A stretch of 64,000 nucleotides of DNA from Flavobacterium sp. CF108. GTDB taxonomy: Bacteria; Bacteroidota; Bacteroidia; Flavobacteriales; Flavobacteriaceae. Under the pieces are notes generated by a model. That model worked only from the letters and a program-made list of their open reading frames with translations. It searched no databases and was not told the origin of the DNA. Position numbers and translations under genes: made by a program. This document shows, piece after piece, positions 62,880-64,000 of this stretch (the stretch's first letter is position 1; the number at the start of each line of letters is the position of its first letter). Location of the stretch: assembly GCF_900129795.1 (NCBI RefSeq), contig NZ_FQWW01000007.1, positions 1-64,000 on the forward strand, in the 5' to 3' direction.

Positions 62880-64000
62880 ATGAAAAACATACTAATAATT
62901 CTCTGCTTCATAACAGGACTAAACACCGCTTTCGCAAACGACGGCTGGCTGAATATCCTAAACGAAGGAGGAAACAACAAAGGAATAAAATGTACCGAAG
63001 CCATTCAAAATGCCATAGAAAAAGCATCTAAAAACGGCGGTGGAACCATTTTTTTTCCTGCGGGAGAATATTTAACAGGGGCTTTAAAACTAAAAAGCAA
63101 TATTACAATCCATTTAGATTCGGGTGCTTTATTAAAATTTTCAGACAATTTTGATGATTATCTCCCATATGTAGAAATGCGTTACGAAGGATTAGTAATG
63201 AAATCTTTCTCGCCATTATTTTATGCGAAAGATGCCGAAAATATTACCATAAAAGGAAGAGGCGTAATCGACGGTCAAGGAAAAGCATGGTGGAATGAAG
63301 TCTACAGAATCGAAACCGCAAAAGGCCCGATTCCGTTGACGAAATACCAAAAAATGTGGGACGAACAAAATCAGGGAATCGTTTACTCTGATTACTATAA
63401 AAGAACAATCGATAAAAAGTTTTTCAGACCTTCTTTCTTTCAGGCTTATGGCTGTAAAAATATTTTAATTGAAGGCGTAACGTTTCAAAACTCTCCTTTC
63501 TGGACCATAAATCCTGAATTCTGCGATAATGTAACTGTAACCGGAATTTCAATTTTTAATCCGCATTCGCCAAATACAGACGGAATTAATCCATCGTCAT
63601 GTAAAAATGTTCATATTTCAAATTGTCATATCAGCGTTGGTGACGATTGTATTACCATCAAATCAGGAAGAGACGAGGACGGACGTAAATATGGAGTGCC
63701 AACAGAAAATGTTACGATTACCAATTGTACCATGTTAAGCGGTCACGGCGGCGTTGTGATTGGAAGTGAAATGTCGGGCGGAATCAAGAAAATCACGATT
63801 TCAAATTGTGTTTTCGACGGAACAGACCGCGGAATCCGAATTAAAGCAGCACGAGGAAGAGGCGGTGTTGTAGAAGATATTCGTGTAGATAATATCGTAA
63901 TGAAAAACATCAAAGAAGAAGCAATCGTATTAAGCCTTTTTTATGATAAAGACACAAAAGCTGAACCCGTAACCGAAAAGACACCAATTTTCAGAAACAT
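62880..64000 (+). CDS. GH28 polygalacturonase/galacturonidase, 3' end beyond the window
   Basis: Open reading frame from ATG at 62880 to the window edge: 373 complete codons, no stop. Signal peptide MKNILIILCFITGLNTAFA. GH28 signatures in order: NTDGIN, GDDCITIKSG, GHGGVVIGSEMSGG and RIKAARGRGG. Shorter N-terminal region than the GH28 at 14.4 kb, so it is a different subgroup. In RG-II systems a GH28 acts as an alpha-galacturonidase next to GH140, which would fit its position here. Confidence 0.9.
   Translation, partial: MKNILIILCFITGLNTAFANDGWLNILNEGGNNKGIKCTEAIQNAIEKASKNGGGTIFFPAGEYLTGALKLKSNITIHLDSGALLKFSDNFDDYLPYVEMRYEGLVMKSFSPLFYAKDAENITIKGRGVIDGQGKAWWNEVYRIETAKGPIPLTKYQKMWDEQNQGIVYSDYYKRTIDKKFFRPSFFQAYGCKNILIEGVTFQNSPFWTINPEFCDNVTVTGISIFNPHSPNTDGINPSSCKNVHISNCHISVGDDCITIKSGRDEDGRKYGVPTENVTITNCTMLSGHGGVVIGSEMSGGIKKITISNCVFDGTDRGIRIKAARGRGGVVEDIRVDNIVMKNIKEEAIVLSLFYDKDTKAEPVTEKTPIFRN

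Noticed and set aside
1..64000. tRNA, rRNA or known riboswitch
   Set aside because: No cloverleaf with anticodon context, rRNA segment or recognisable aptamer was seen in the intergenic regions; a covariance-model scan was not possible here.

Overview
The window is a low-GC piece of a Bacteroidota chromosome, most likely Flavobacterium or a close relative. The reasons are a SusC/SusD pair, promoters of the TTG / TAnnTTTG type, lipoproteins with Bacteroidota-style lipoboxes, a high density of carbohydrate-active enzymes, and intergenic spaces filled with palindromic repeats. No rRNA, tRNA, CRISPR array, transposase or phage gene was seen.

Left part (1-8.1 kb, minus strand). A probable operon runs from a promoter near 8.1 kb: solute-binding-protein-like gene, CaiB-type CoA-transferase, second CoA-transferase, second solute-binding-protein-like gene, Gfo/Idh/MocA oxidoreductase, MaoC hydratase and a FucP-type sugar/H+ symporter. 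The two binding-protein-fold genes have no signal peptide, no ABC permease or ATPase accompanies them, and each is translationally coupled to a CoA-transferase. This is the best candidate for an undescribed system. Divergent from it (8.4-12.9 kb, plus strand) is a non-phosphorylating deoxysugar pathway: two SDR dehydrogenases, an FAH-type hydrolase, a zinc alcohol dehydrogenase and an L-fucono/L-rhamnono-lactonase. It should convert L-fucose or L-rhamnose to pyruvate and L-lactate, but no sugar-acid dehydratase is present.

Right part (13.2-64 kb). A very large pectin utilisation region. It holds PL10, three PL1 lyases, two GH28 (one cut by the window edge), CE8, GH78, GH106, GH2, GH127, GH140, a GH141-like beta-helix protein fused to an L-rhamnose mutarotase domain, an SGNH esterase, two beta-propeller proteins, SusC/SusD, a sodium:solute symporter, and three poorly known proteins (DUF5703-like, DUF3826-like, and a beta-helix plus DUF6298-like protein). 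The set fits homogalacturonan plus the rhamnogalacturonan I/II side chains, whose rhamnose and fucose would feed the pathway on the left. A drug-efflux-type MFS gene with its own AraC regulator interrupts the region at 22.2-24.3 kb.

Regulation. Three transcript heads (GH141-RhaM at 16.5 kb, GH78 at 24.7 kb, susC at 48.0 kb) share a CAGG-N6-CAGG direct repeat whose second copy starts exactly 27 bp before a TAnnTTTG-like -7 box. Two near-identical CG-centred palindromes, of LacI-operator type, lie in the divergent promoter regions at 8.3 kb and 16.2 kb and link the deoxysugar pathway with the PL10/GH28 operon. The cognate regulators are not in the window.

Intergenic DNA. Nearly every gap over 80 bp carries dispersed palindromic elements from several families. 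Some show compensated base changes that preserve hairpins.
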